Of a stretch of DNA of 64,000 nucleotides, positions 38,011-50,000 are shown piece by piece (positions within the stretch are counted from its first letter, which is position 1; every line of letters begins with the position of its first letter). The stretch spans positions 20,585,160 to 20,649,159 of the forward strand of contig OZ012689.1 in assembly GCA_963942565.1 (NCBI GenBank). Reading direction: 5' to 3'. A program made the position numbers and the translations under genes. A model generated the notes under the pieces. The model was not told the DNA's origin and did no database searches. It was given only the letters and a program-made list of their open reading frames with translations. This DNA is from Maea johnstoni. Its lineage: Eukaryota > Annelida > Polychaeta > Spionida > Magelonidae.

Positions 38011-39299
38011 GCCTGCTGATAGAGTTTTTTAAATCAGTTTTTCCTCTTCCCTCTTTTTATTTGATTATTCAGCCTATACATAGTAGTTTTGAAAGTCTTT
38101 TATTGGAAGAACATTGAGAATCACAACAAAAGTTTTTTAAAGGGAACACCAATAAATAACTAAATTTAAAAAAATGGTGGGAGAGAACAATGCAGTTGGA
38201 AAGGTATCTCTTTGCTTTTCTAAATTTTGCTCCATTCAAATTTCATGGTTATCTTTTTGAATTTTTGTTGAAAATCAGAAAAAGTGCTTTTTCAACTTCT
38301 AGACTGCATAGCTTCAGAAAAAATTGAAAATTGAAACAAAAATGAGATTCTCTTTCCCACCTTTATACTCAGCTAAAGATATGCCAAATTACTTGCGAAC
38401 CCATTGAAATTTGATACCCATAATGTGTGCTTGGTGAAATTAAGTCAGGTGAAAAGAACCAAAAAACGTTTCTGCTTGTGTGGAAGCCTATGTGAGGTCC
38501 TCTGGTATTTGGCCTCCTATTCCAATCGGTGATGGCAAAGACACTTACAGTTGGTCTGATTGTAGGAAAAAGGCTGTAGACTCTTACATTTATGGAAATT
38601 TCAAGAGGACTATATTCACAAATTTATCTCATATGTGTCCTTATCTTCTTTTCAAGTGAGCAGTCTTTCAACATTTGGCCTGAGAACTAGTTGATGGACT
38701 GGTTAATTCTTAAGTTGTCTACACATAAATGTGCCTATGTACTCTTTAAAGACAGCTTAATTTTGAAAAAAAAAAAAGAGAATTGCAGTTTGGGTACTTC
38801 CTAGGGAGGATTTTAACATTTTGCCAATGAGAAGGAGAGAACTGAAGAAAAAAATCTAACATCATTTTAAAAAACTGTCTGTCTTGCCTCAATTATTTAG
38901 GATTCTCTGAATAAATTACCAGTTGATAGAATGTATCAAAAATATCTCATGGCCATGTAGACATACAGCAAATCACAGGAGTGATTGATATTCCTACTGT
39001 ATTTCTGTCTCAAGTACCCATTCTATGAAAAAAGGTTAAATTTAGAATAATGATTATAAAAATATCCTTCAAAACCTTTTTTATTGAAAGCTTTAAACCA
39101 GAGAGCTTTTATCTTAGTATGGAAGTCCCTGTTTAAACACACTGCAAACCCATTGGCATTGATAATCTTCAGTCTAATAAAAAGCAGATTACAAATTGTA
39201 AAATGCTGATTACGAATTGAATAATGCGAACAAAAATAGTTTTTCAGCGAGTGGTATCCACTTTGACTGGAAGAAAGATAACTTAGTCAGTATGTATAC
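38011..39299. other. Intergenic, nothing recognised
   Basis: AT-rich, A/T homopolymer-rich sequence between the TTAA transposon and the LINE 3' end. The LINE 3' UTR may extend into its last part. No ORF of interest. Confidence 0.5.
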
Positions 39300-39344
39300 T
39301 ATGGCCAACATTATACAATGATTTATCCGATTACTGTCATAATA

Positions 39345-42300
39345 TTAGTCATATAGACAGTTTAAATCAACATTATCAATTTCTTCACTCACAACATCTG
39401 GAAGAGATGTGTATTCCTTCATGCCAAAATAAACAAATTTGGCTACCTTAATTAACAATTTTCTATCATTTGTATTTAATAATTGACTCATTTTCAAAGT
39501 GCTGCATCTAGTTCTGTAGTATTTTGGTACGCTTGATATTCTAAGTTTTTCAATACCATTGCATTCAAATAGGAAGTGAAATTCATCACCTAAAATTCTC
39601 TTACTGCACTTAGTGCAAATGCGCTCTTGCCTTGGTATTGACAAATTTGACCTACGATTAACTGACAATTTTTGAGAACCAGTTCTAAAATCAAGTAGCG
39701 AGTATTTAAGGTACTCTGGCAATATATCTATGTATTCTTCGAATTCATGAATGTCTTTATAAATTTTGTATGTTGGGAAGGTTTCCTCCTCTGAAATTCT
39801 GCCAAACCATTTCTGCAGAAACTGATCTTGCAATATTCTTTTAACACACTCACTGGACACCCCTGAGCCACTTTGAACATGAGACATCCAAACACTGTTC
39901 ATTCCACAGTTCTCTAGGGTACCTTTTACATACCCTAACCATGGAGAAGTATATTTCCCTATACAGTTGAGATGTTTCACCATGTTATATATAAGAAAGC
40001 AAATTTTATCCTTCTTGCCATTGATCACTTTGTTCCAGTAATTAAGTACTCTAATTGTGGCTGTGATTTGCAGAGGAAATCTCCCAAGTTCACCATAAAT
40101 AAAAGAATTATGACAATATTTACTCTTTTTTGTTATTATTTTACAGAATCTGGTGTGTACATTTTCTAAAACATCCATATTATCAAATCCCCAAGTTTCA
40201 GCTCCATATAAGAGAATGGGTGCTACACATGAGTCAAATAGTTTTAACAACATGCTTACTGGTAGGTTGAGTCTACGCCCATTTTGTATCACCGAATACA
40301 TGGCCCTAGTGGCTTTAACTGCTAATTTGGTTTTTGCTTTAGTGAATTTCCCATTCCAAGTAAATAACATTCCGAGGTAGTTATATTCTTCCACTCTCTC
40401 TAAATTTATATCACCCATTTTAAATGTGGGCACATTCTTTAATCTAACCTTGGACCGAGTAAATACCATGACTTTTGTTTTGTCAGTATTAACTTCTAAT
40501 TTGTTATGTTCACAGAAAGCATAGAGTGAATCAAGAAGTTTCTGCATGTCTATTTCATTATCAGCCAACAATATTGTATCATCCGCATACATAAGTACAA
40601 AGAGTTTTAAGAAGGTATCAAAATCTCCATTTCTGCTATCTATGTCAAGTTTTTCAATTAATTTCAAAGAAGTACCTCCATTGTGTTGTCTGAAAAAATC
40701 TTCCATGTCATTTAAATAAATAGCAAACAACAGAGGAGAAAGGTTTTCACCTTGTCTTACTCCTACATTTGAGTAGAAGAAACTTGACGTTTTACCCTTG
40801 TGGGTTACACATGACTTTGTTGCTTTGTATAAGTTTGTTATTGCCTGGAATATCTTACCAGATATGTTATAAGACATTAGTTTTTTCCATAAAGCAGTTC
40901 TATTGACTGTGTCAAATGCTTTTCTATAATCAACAAATGCACAAAACAATCTCCTACCTGAACTCAAATACAGGTCAATAATACATTTCAGGGTAAACAT
41001 ATGATCATTTGTAGAATATTCACTACGAAACCCTGCCTGGTTTTCAAGCAGAAGCATGTTATCCTCTAAAAAGTTTGTTAGTCTTGTATTCAATGTTGCT
41101 GTAAATAATTTACCCAAACAACTTAGGAGAGTAATTCCTCTGTAATTATCTGTATCATTTTTGCTACCCTTATTTTTGAAAATAGGCTTAATTATTCCGA
41201 TAGTCCAATTATCAGGTATGTGACCAGTATCAAGTATTATATTAAAAAGTTTTACGTATGCTAACAGCATCATATCATTACTGGCTTTTAGCATCTCATT
41301 AACTATTTTGTCATGCCCGCTGGCTTTACCATTTTTGAGGGCTTTGATACCCTTCCTTAATTCTTCAATAGTAAATGGGCTATTAAGACTGGAATTGTCA
41401 AGGTTAATATTGCCAAACTCTTCCTGTCTTTCTCCAAGATAAGTTGGTTCACTCTCTTCTTGGTCTGCTAAATGCTCATTCAATTTGACAAAATGCTCAT
41501 AGAAATTTTCAGTTGTCAATGTATCCACATCACCTTTTTTCCTATTTCCTGTACCATTTCTAAGAACATTCCAGATTTTTTTTGGATCTTTGGACTGGTA
41601 ACTCTTTAATTCACTCAGAATGTGTTCTCTTTCATTCGCTTTTGCTCGATTGATTTGTCTTTTGTAATTTTTAGAAGCTAGTTTCATTTGTTCTAAATTA
41701 ACCCCATTCTTATTATCACGCCATCTTCGTCTAGCTACCTCAAATTCCTTTTTTTAAGTAGGCATTCCTTGTTAAACCACTTGAAATGTTTTTTCTTGTG
41801 ATTCCGTTTATTATTGGGATTTGTTTGTGTAACCTTACCACAGCTTTTGGCTCCATTAATCAAAACCTCTGTCAACTGGTTTGTGACACTGTTAATATTT
41901 AAGACATCCACATTTACTGTATCAGTCAGCCTGTCGAGCTCGTTTAACACTTCTTCTAAATCTGCATTATCATTTAACTGTGAAATATAATCCCTTTTCT
42001 TGTCAGAAGCCCACCTCACCCTGAACGAACCAATCTCTCCATCCTGACTTGAAATGTCATTTTCATTTCCATTTAATGTATTCTCTTGCCAAATATTGGG
42101 TGTGGAGAGGGTCAATTCAATAGCTGAGTGCCCATCCGACAGCAGAGGGTTAAAAGTTTGAACATTAAATTGGGTTATTAGCAGATACATATCCTTTGAC
42201 AACAGAAAGTAATCAATGCAACTTCTATCTTTAAATGTCAATTCACCCTGAATATCATCCTTCATTCTCCCATTAACAATAAACAGTGAAGTTGTTTTAC

Positions 42301-43081
42301 ACAAGGTGATCAGTCCAGTACCAGAGTTATTCATTTTTTTGTCTTTATTTTTCCTTGGCGGGAGTGATTTTATTCCAGAGTCAAATATTTCATTATCCCC
42401 ATGATCAAGAGGATTATTATCCTCTGATATGTATTCACAAATCTCTGATGTCCTCGCATTAAAGTCACCACATAAACATATAGACAGGTCATTTACGCTC
42501 TGAGAGATCACTTCCAATTCCAAATCTTCAAAAAGTTTCGGTTCATAATATTTAGAATTTTCAGGTGGTATATATACACTTCCAAGGAGGATGTCTTTTG
42601 TTCCACCATGCGCAGTTCTCCTAATATGGCACCATAATACATGTTCATTGTTTGACTTAATTACATCACAATGTTCTGCATATCTTTCATGGAATATGAT
42701 AGCAATACCTCCTCCCCTGTAATTAGTTAATGAGTATCTATTCTTGAAAATGGCTGTATAGTTCTCTGGTAAATTGTCCAATACTGTAGGAATGTCAAGA
42801 TCATCAATCTTGGTTTCTGAAACACATATAAAGCAGTATTTTTTCAAGAATTCATGAAACTCTGGAATTTTTAACTTAGATTTTAGTCCACACACATTTA
42901 CACATGCAAGTTTAATATCACTGCTTACAAAACATCCACTAGCAGTAGTTTCACTCTCACTCTGCAGGAGTTCGTGACCAGACATATGCCCTTGATCAAC
43001 TATATCAAAACTAGAATCAACATATTTTTGACTAGGTATCAAATCACCACTATAGTTAGAGTCACCCTCTTCCAGTCTATC
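39345..43081 (-). pseudogene. LINE ORF2: AP endonuclease and reverse transcriptase, one frameshift
   Basis: The N-terminal part (43042-41735) shows the EEP endonuclease: VNVCGLKSK, VSETKID, LLGSVYIPPENSKY, CGDFNART and LSDGHSAIEL. The second part (to 39345) shows reverse transcriptase: NYRGITLLSCLGKLF, NQAGFRSEYST, FVDYRKAFDTVNR, GVRQGENLSPLL and the catalytic YADDTILLAD. A C-terminal zinc knuckle, CTKCSKRILGDEFHFLFEC, follows. The two parts are out of frame by one base in an A-run near 41753-41758; the bridging sequence (EFEVARRRWRDNKNG) is intact in the other frame. No ATG lies at the head; the frame is continuous with the ORF1 stop. Confidence 0.9.
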
Positions 43082-44274
43082 CTATACAATATTAGTGACT
43101 TCCATCGCCTGATCAACTGGGAATGACACAAATCTTCCCTCCACTAATAGCTTGTCCTTCACGAACTTGGTTTTCTTGCCTTGAGCTTTGGCCTCCCTCA
43201 TTTTAGGCATTAGCTTTTTGCGACGCTCTACCCACTCTTTTGGAACTTGCTCGTTTACTCCAAAATGGGTACCTGCAAGTACCCTTGCAGAATATTTCAC
43301 TTCCTCTCTTTCCTTGAACCGCTCAAATTTTGCTACAATTGCTCTTGGTTTGCCTGGTTTCCTGGCTCCCATTCTATGTACTCGAGAGAAGTCATATTTA
43401 TCTCCATCAACCTTCATCTCTTTAGATAGAAACCCCTAGCTCACGTGAGCGTTTATGGGTGCCATCTATAGTCGGATGTTCATAGCTGCCCATTCAACGC
43501 TCACAACTTAACCTTCACAAACATGAGTAGAAGAAAGTAGAAATGTCTGTGCGCTCGATTCTAGTGAGGGCGCTGCGACTTTACTTGCATCTTGGCTCCT
43601 GTACCAACAATCCGCATCAATCGGCAGCAAAGATAATTTCGATTGCTGGCTTGGCACTTAATTGTGCCAGGTTAAAAACTCGAAGCGGAGTGTCTGCTAG
43701 CTCCGCCATTTTGACGGCCATCGTTCTATTTAGTTCATGAATTTTTCTCATTGGCTAGCTTCGATCATGTGCTTAATGACATCACCACAATGTCCACCAT
43801 TTTCCGAATGGTCTCTCTCGCCTCAGACTTTAAATTCACGAAAGAAAACTTAATTTCTACTGATTTTGAAAAAAATTAACACCAGCCCGTAGTGAAATAT
43901 GTCCGAGAAGCCAAGATATCACTGCATGTAAGTTTTGGACAGCGCATCTGTGCGCCGCCGGGTTGGTAAAATACACAACCAAGACCCCAATAAGCGGAAG
44001 TCAGGGCGTAGATGTCATTAGTAACAACAGCATAAGAGGAAGACATCGTCGCACTCACAGGGCTAAGAAACCCCCTGAGTGTAGATTCCACTGAACTTTC
44101 ATCCTTTTCTTCAGGGACTCCATGGAATAACAAGTTATCTCTCATACTTCTCCACTCAGTGTCCAAGAGTCTTTCATGGTCTGTTCCTCTCTCCGATCTC
44201 AGCTGAGCCACTTCCTCCCTTAGTTCCATTGCACTTCTCTGTAGGCTGAGATTTTCTTTTTTCATATCCTCCAT
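43082..44274 (-). pseudogene. LINE ORF1 (L1-type RNA-binding protein) split by a MITE
   Basis: The 5' part (44274 to about 44066) encodes a coiled coil (KKENLSLQRSAMELREEV) and the RRM start SMRDNLLFHGVPEEKDESS. The 3' part (about 43436-43082) encodes YDFSRVHRMGARKPGKPRAI and the C-terminal basic domain. This is the pattern of the L1-type ORF1 / Transposase_22 family. The 629 bp between is a separate element. The combined length of insertion plus duplication leaves the two ORF1 parts in the same frame, so ORF1 was open when the insertion happened. It ends with TAG at 43084-43082. Confidence 0.8.
43437..44065. mobile_element. 629 bp MITE inserted in LINE ORF1
   Basis: AGAAACCCC occurs on both sides (43428-43436, 44066-44074), an 8-9 bp target duplication. 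The ends TAGCTCACGTGAGCG and CGCACTCACAGGGCTA are an imperfect inverted repeat. The size of the duplication fits hAT (8) or Mutator-like (9) elements. It holds no coding domain. It is younger than the LINE it splits. Confidence 0.75.
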
Positions 44275-44330
44275 TGATTCATGGCAGAATTCAACAGAGG
44301 ATTTAAGTTTTCCTACCCTTCATTCAGACG

Positions 44331-44840
44331 GAGGCGACACCTATTGGACAAATTGTGTGTTGATATTTACGCAGTGATCTGAGACGAAGAACCAAAGAGC
44401 GCAGTGAACGAGAACAAGGAACCGAATGTGTTCGGCACGCGGTCAAATGACCTTTGACCTTCTCATGAAAGAATCCTATTGGTTAACTGTTGCTATTACG
44501 TCATAAACATTTGTTATTCACAAGACTGTTGAATGGTTGACAGAGGTGTTGATTCTTTTTCTTCGTGCAATTTATCAAAATACAACAAGAGTTGGACGCA
44601 AAGGTAAGAAATAACGCAACCCATACATAAGTGAAAGTGTACTCAAAATGGTACCGAGGCTGTTGACACCTATTTTTTTTAGAATTGTGGATTTTCAAAG
44701 GACCAATTTTCAGGTAGAAATATCTGTTCTGTTCTAGTAATTCCCTCCTTTCGTATCAGGAGCGCCTCCTATAGGAGTAATAAAGTTCCAGTCTCTGGTC
44801 TAAAAGAATATTAAAACATATAAACACAATCTCAAAATTA
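44331..44840. other. Intergenic, nothing firm
   Basis: No ORF of interest. Two CCTCCTATAGGAG-like / GGAGGCGACACCTATTGG stretches may be ends of an unrecognised repeat. Confidence 0.4.
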
Positions 44841-44884
44841 ATTTAGCATTAGAGATTCAGTGTTAGTAATGCATGCAGCTATCT

Positions 44885-45300
44885 CTAACAATTTCTCAAA
44901 ATTTCTCTACAGCTGCCCTCAACATGCAAACATCTCCTTCTGTGCATTGCATAGCACATTCGTCGCGTTATTTTCTCCATCTCCTCCAGCACCTCATCCC
45001 CATTCACAAAGAATGACGGATCCAAAATCATTTTAGTAATGTCTCTTTCATCAAAAACCATCCCATATCCATGTCCAGATAGACAAGCCTCTATCCTAGC
45101 CATATATGCCCGTCTACTATGGGTCAAGAAAGGGCATTCCAACAAAAAGTGTTCAGTAGTTTCTGGCGCCTCTCCACACAAAGTACATCTCTCTCTTCTA
45201 CGTGCGCCTGAGTAGGTTTCTCCGGACAGAGGATAGCGTTTCACCATCAACCTCACTTTCACAGATGCCATGTAAATATCTGCACTTGTTCTGCAGATTC
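44885..45300 (-). mobile_element. 5'-truncated LINE, C-terminal tail of a reverse transcriptase
   Basis: The - strand ORF 45271-44885 contains RERCTLCGEAPETTEHFLLEC, the C-x2-C ... H-x4-C zinc knuckle that closes many LINE ORF2 proteins, followed by about 70 residues. No reverse transcriptase core is present. The sequence differs from the tail of the LINE at 39.3-44.3 kb, so it is a different family. Confidence 0.65.
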
Positions 45301-46744
45301 TATAGATTCTATACCACCAATCACCATCATGATCATGATCATCATAGACAGATTGACAAAATTATTATGAATGATCATACAACTCACATGCAAAAATAAT
45401 TGACTATAAAAACAAACAATTGAACATGGCAAAAACAATTCAACCTGCATTCGTCGATATCATTCGGCCAGATATAGAAAAATGCATGTTGAATTATTTC
45501 TGCAAGTGTAAGTTTGTTTGTTTTGGCAGTCCACTCATGCCACACTGACTTATGCCAGGTAGTCAATGCCAATGGCAATGGTGAATGGGGAAGACAAGTC
45601 CTTGCCATGATATTTAGACAAGTACAACAAATATGCAGTTTGAGCAGCTTTTTTTTGGGAGTAGACAGTTCCCAACTGCCATCGTGGATCTTGAGCCTGG
45701 GGTTGGACATGAGGTGTTGGAGCATTTGCTTATCGATGGCATTTGTGCTCTTAAATTTTGAAAATAATCCTTGGTGTGTATATAGAATGGAAGAGTGAGA
45801 TCACCATGATTTACATTTTGCAGCGCCTTCTATTGTAAATTGTCTGCAACTGCCTTTAGTGTAGAGGAGGGGAAGATAACATTTGCTGAACTAAGTCTCT
45901 AAACATGTATCCCCAATTAATAAAATTAAATTTATTTTCACAAGTATTGAGTTTTAGATGACTTCATTTTTATCAGGCAGAAGTTTTATGCCATTTTGAA
46001 TAATTCTCACTGTTGAAAAGCCAGTCAGCTACGGCAATTCCTTTGATTTTGTGTATGTAAATTTAAATAGTGCAATAATAAATTCCTTATTGACTTGCTG
46101 ACGGTGATATGATCGCCCTCTGGAACAACTTCAATATGGTTTAACACTGGCTTTTGAGTTCTGACAGTTGAAATAAATCACAGAAGTTTACTCTCATATT
46201 TTAATATTTAAATATTCTAATACACCTTAATCCTTTGATACACTTCTTAGATATGTTGCAATCTTCAAAATTACCAACAGCAATTTCAGTTTCACATTTT
46301 GCCCAGTCTGAGAATATTTCACTGTGCATGAACATTCAGTGGAATATATTCTTAATACAGTGATTCAATTAATAAAAAATAGTCTTTCTGAGCCAAACTT
46401 GGTGGACCTTTTTCCCTCTTTTTTGTTGCCAAACTTGGCAAACCTTTAAGAAGCTCTCTGTTCTTTAATCTGTATACCTACTTTTTTCTCGACTCTTAGT
46501 ATGCCGATGTCATGAGTTAGGTGCCCAGTGTAAAAATTCCCCTCAGTATTGCTCATGTTTTTACTCTTTGCAATGGGCAAATTTTGAAATGGGCACCTGT
46601 TGGTGCCGCAGGTTATTTTGTTAATTCATGCTTTATCATAAAATCAAATCTTGGATCCAGATGACACACAGCACACTCAAAAGCATGATTATATTGATGA
46701 TTGATATAATGAGCATCCATTTTAAAATAGCCCCTCAAAAACAT
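45301..46744. other. Intergenic upstream of the autophagy-receptor-like gene
   Basis: No gene recognised. A - strand ORF at 45725-45384 shows no known family. Some untranslated first exon and the promoter of the gene starting at 47076 may lie here, but cannot be placed. Confidence 0.4.
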
Positions 46745-46945
46745 CTTTGACATAAAACCACCTTCTGTATACAGCTGTAATTTGAAGTGCTAAAATTTTG
46801 CTTTACAGCACTTGGAGGGTATTTGTGCTACTTCAAATTTGCGCATTGAAGCAGAGATACAAAGCAGGATATTTATTTGAAGGATGTTATTTTGGCGCTA
46901 TCATGGGCAGCACGAAAATAGCGAAAATTAAATGCCTGTAAAAGA
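46745..46945 (+). repeat. Copy of the TA-flanked MITE family of 47266-47625
   Basis: It shares TGTATACAGCT.TAATTTG, GCTTTACAGCACT, GGAGGGTATTTGTGCTACTT, CAAAGCAGGATATT and ATCATGGG.AGC with 47266-47625 and with the reverse complement of 22049-22203. Confidence 0.7.
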
Positions 46946-47075
46946 TACCAGTTAAGTATGTAGTATTTTGCTATCTTGAAATTATGATTTACTGGTTATT
47001 TGATTTGTATTTGTCGGTTTCAGAGCTAAGATCGACTTGGGGGTGTATATTGCCTGCTCAGGGGAATCAAAGAGC

Positions 47076-50000
47076 ATGGCGTCGCGTAACATCGACAGCG
47101 ACAGTGACTCAGATATGGAGAAGGTCACCTTATCCGATCTGGTCACCTTTGACAACATCCAGGACTTCTACAAGCCTGGAGAACAGATAGTGGTACTCTA
47201 CTCCATTGGAGAAAACTACTCACCAAGGTAAGATAGCCATGAAGTAGAGCGTAGAAGTTAACTTCAGCATTCACATACTGTATACAGCTTTAATTGGGAG
47301 TGCTAAAAGTTTCACTTTAACTTCCCTGCAGGAGGGTATTTGTGCTACTTTAAATCTTGCACATTCAAGCACTCAAACCAAATACAAAGCAGGATATTAA
47401 TTTGAATGTTGTTTTTTTGGGGCTACAGGTGAACTTGGATATGACGGACCACTGTACGACGGATTTTTGCATATGACGGACGATATGCTTGGTCCCAGTC
47501 CGATGCATATCAAGTATTCGTCATATGTATACGACAGATTTTGCATATGACGGACCAATTTTCCTGGTCCCATTGAGTCCGTCAATGTTCACCTGTATCA
47601 TGGGGAGCGCAAAAATAGCATACAGTAATTAGATGATCTAACCACTTGCACACTTGCCACAGCTAGTAAGAATTATTGCTGAGGAAAAATAAAATCATCT
47701 CTGACTTGATTGACATAGTAAGTTTAATATATAAACTTACCAATGATTAAAAGATTGAATGTAAAATAAATTATATAGTCAAGTCACACAGGCATTTCAT
47801 TCAAGGGGGCAAGCTCTTATACTAGCGCTTGAACAATTAAAACCAATTCAAAGCAGAAATATATAGAATGTCATTTTGATTTGAGGTGATTTCTTCCTCT
47901 ATAATAATAAAGATATAAAATAAACTTGGAGATAATGTAATTGCTGATAACCAAGCGGAAGCTTTATGCTGAATTTTAGCATCTTAATTTTGTGGTGAAA
48001 ATCATCCTTGTTATGCGTTATATTTATATATACTGATTATTTGATGTGGCATTTTTGTTTTATTCAGATCTCATGACTGGGTTGGAATTTTCCACTCTAA
48101 CTGGGAAAACAGCTCACAGTACTGGACGTACCAGTGGGCACCCAAGTTTCCCTCGCACAGTGAAAACCCAGAGAAGCGAAGTGTCCTCTTCCCTGCTTGG
48201 TACCTACCTGTAAGTGCTACAATATAATGAATTACCGTAAATTCTCGAAAATTTAGACCATCCTCAGAATTTGGGCCACTATAATTATTGTGCAAAATGA
48301 TGAGAAATATGGGCAACCCCCGATCTATTGCCAGTTGCCATTTCACAAAATATGGAACTAGCTGTAAATCTTTACTGATAGAACATCAAGATACTTTCAG
48401 AAAACATGGGCTACACAGAACCCATAAAAATTGTAATCATTAAAATGTGTCCCAAATTACTGAGAATTTATTGTAGTTTTCTTGGGTAGGCTTCTAAGCT
48501 TATTTATGCCGGTGTTGGCCAAAATAGGTATGAAAGTCTGGGTGATATTTTTCAATCAAATATTTGCGATAGGAATATCAATTAGAACTTGACCAAAAGT
48601 TCATGCTTAAGTAGTGTTGTAACGATCAATCGCCGGGTCGAGCAATCGGTCGGACTGGGCCGAAATTCCGATCAATCGACCGGCGAAATGGACAATCGAT
48701 TTTTGTCGATTATCGCTTGTCCATTACTGTGTGGCCATGTGCGGCACATGGCCACACACGAGCACAACAAAACAGTCAAACAAACGAAAACAAAAACAAC
48801 TGCTCCCCTCATGAGTCATGCCTGTACGGCCAGGTGTGGAGCCGCCATTTTGTAAACATTGATGTTGGACGATGCTGCTAACCGCAGCATCCAACAGTGA
48901 TTTTAAGGCTACCGGTGAGTTGATATATTGTTACGCACACACACACACAACTTACACTCATAAACGCAACATATACATACATAAATATAATTGTGTAACA
49001 TGTTTGCCGTGATCTATGAGTTCCGACAGTTGCGAAAAGTTTTCACTTCCATTGCAACTTTCGAAGTTGCAATGAAAGTGCAAACTTTTCGCAACTGTTG
49101 GAACTCATAGTTTACAGCGCTATCAGCGCTCATATCTTCTTTTTATTTGTTCGCTCCTTAACTCCTGACCTTATCAATGTTTCCCAACACCAGAACTGTA
49201 CAGTACTGGTGTTGGGAAACATCGATAAGGTCAGGAGTTAGAATCAATGTCAGCGCTCGCCGCTCATATCTTCTGCACCATTCTTGACTCTTAAACTTCT
49301 TCCTGATGTTTCCTAACACCAGTACTGTGCAGTTCTGGTGTTAGGAAACATCAGGCGATTTGGTGATGAATAATCGTTCAAAATCGATTAATCGTTCGCG
49401 AATTTGAACGATTAATCGATCCTAATTTTCCAAACGATTCCCATCACTATGCTTAAGTATTTTGCAAATTGTGCTTCATTCATGAGCTAATCCGTGCAAT
49501 CATGACGTCAAATTTTAGGTGATCACCAAGCATGAATAGGTTAAAATCAAAACATCTGTTTGGGACCAGACTGGTGTATTGGCACACTTAGTAAGCCATG
49601 CAGGCCAGCATCAACACTGATAATATGTATTTCTTTGGTTAACTTGTTATCATTACAACTATGTCTAGCCAGACGTTTTAGAGAAATCCACTTTATATAA
49701 GCCTTGTTTGTTACAAGTGGTAACTCACAGCAAACTAGAAACATTCTGCTTACCTGTTATATATTGCCCCTGCAACAATCTTGCTATTGACCTTGTATTG
49801 TCTTGAAGAATACAGAGACTTGAATTGGATATTTTTCTCGGGGGCAGTTTATGTTTTTTGGCATAAACTGAGACGTGAACAGTTTCAATAAAATCTACAG
49901 AACAAATATGTGTTATGTGTGTTGCAAAAGTCCATTTGAATTTTTGCTTTATTATTATTGAACCTCTTTCAAAATTGATAGATCAGTAACAAAGGGGTGT

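Larger units (their letters stand above)
39300..44330 (-). mobile_element. Non-LTR retrotransposon (LINE) with ORF1 and ORF2, nearly whole
   Basis: On the - strand, ORF1 (44274-43082, split by a MITE) is followed by ORF2 (about 43081-39345) with endonuclease and reverse transcriptase. The outer limits are estimated. The 3' end is near 39300-39340. The 5' end may be truncated near 44315, because an in-frame stop lies just before the first ORF1 Met. ORF1 has the coiled-coil/RRM type of fold seen in L1 and Tx1-like LINEs. The clade cannot be fixed without a tree. ORF2 has one reading-frame slip, so the copy is young but no longer active as it stands. Confidence 0.85.

Noticed and set aside
45384-45725. 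113 aa - strand ORF
   Set aside because: No recognisable family, and composition like the surrounding non-coding DNA.
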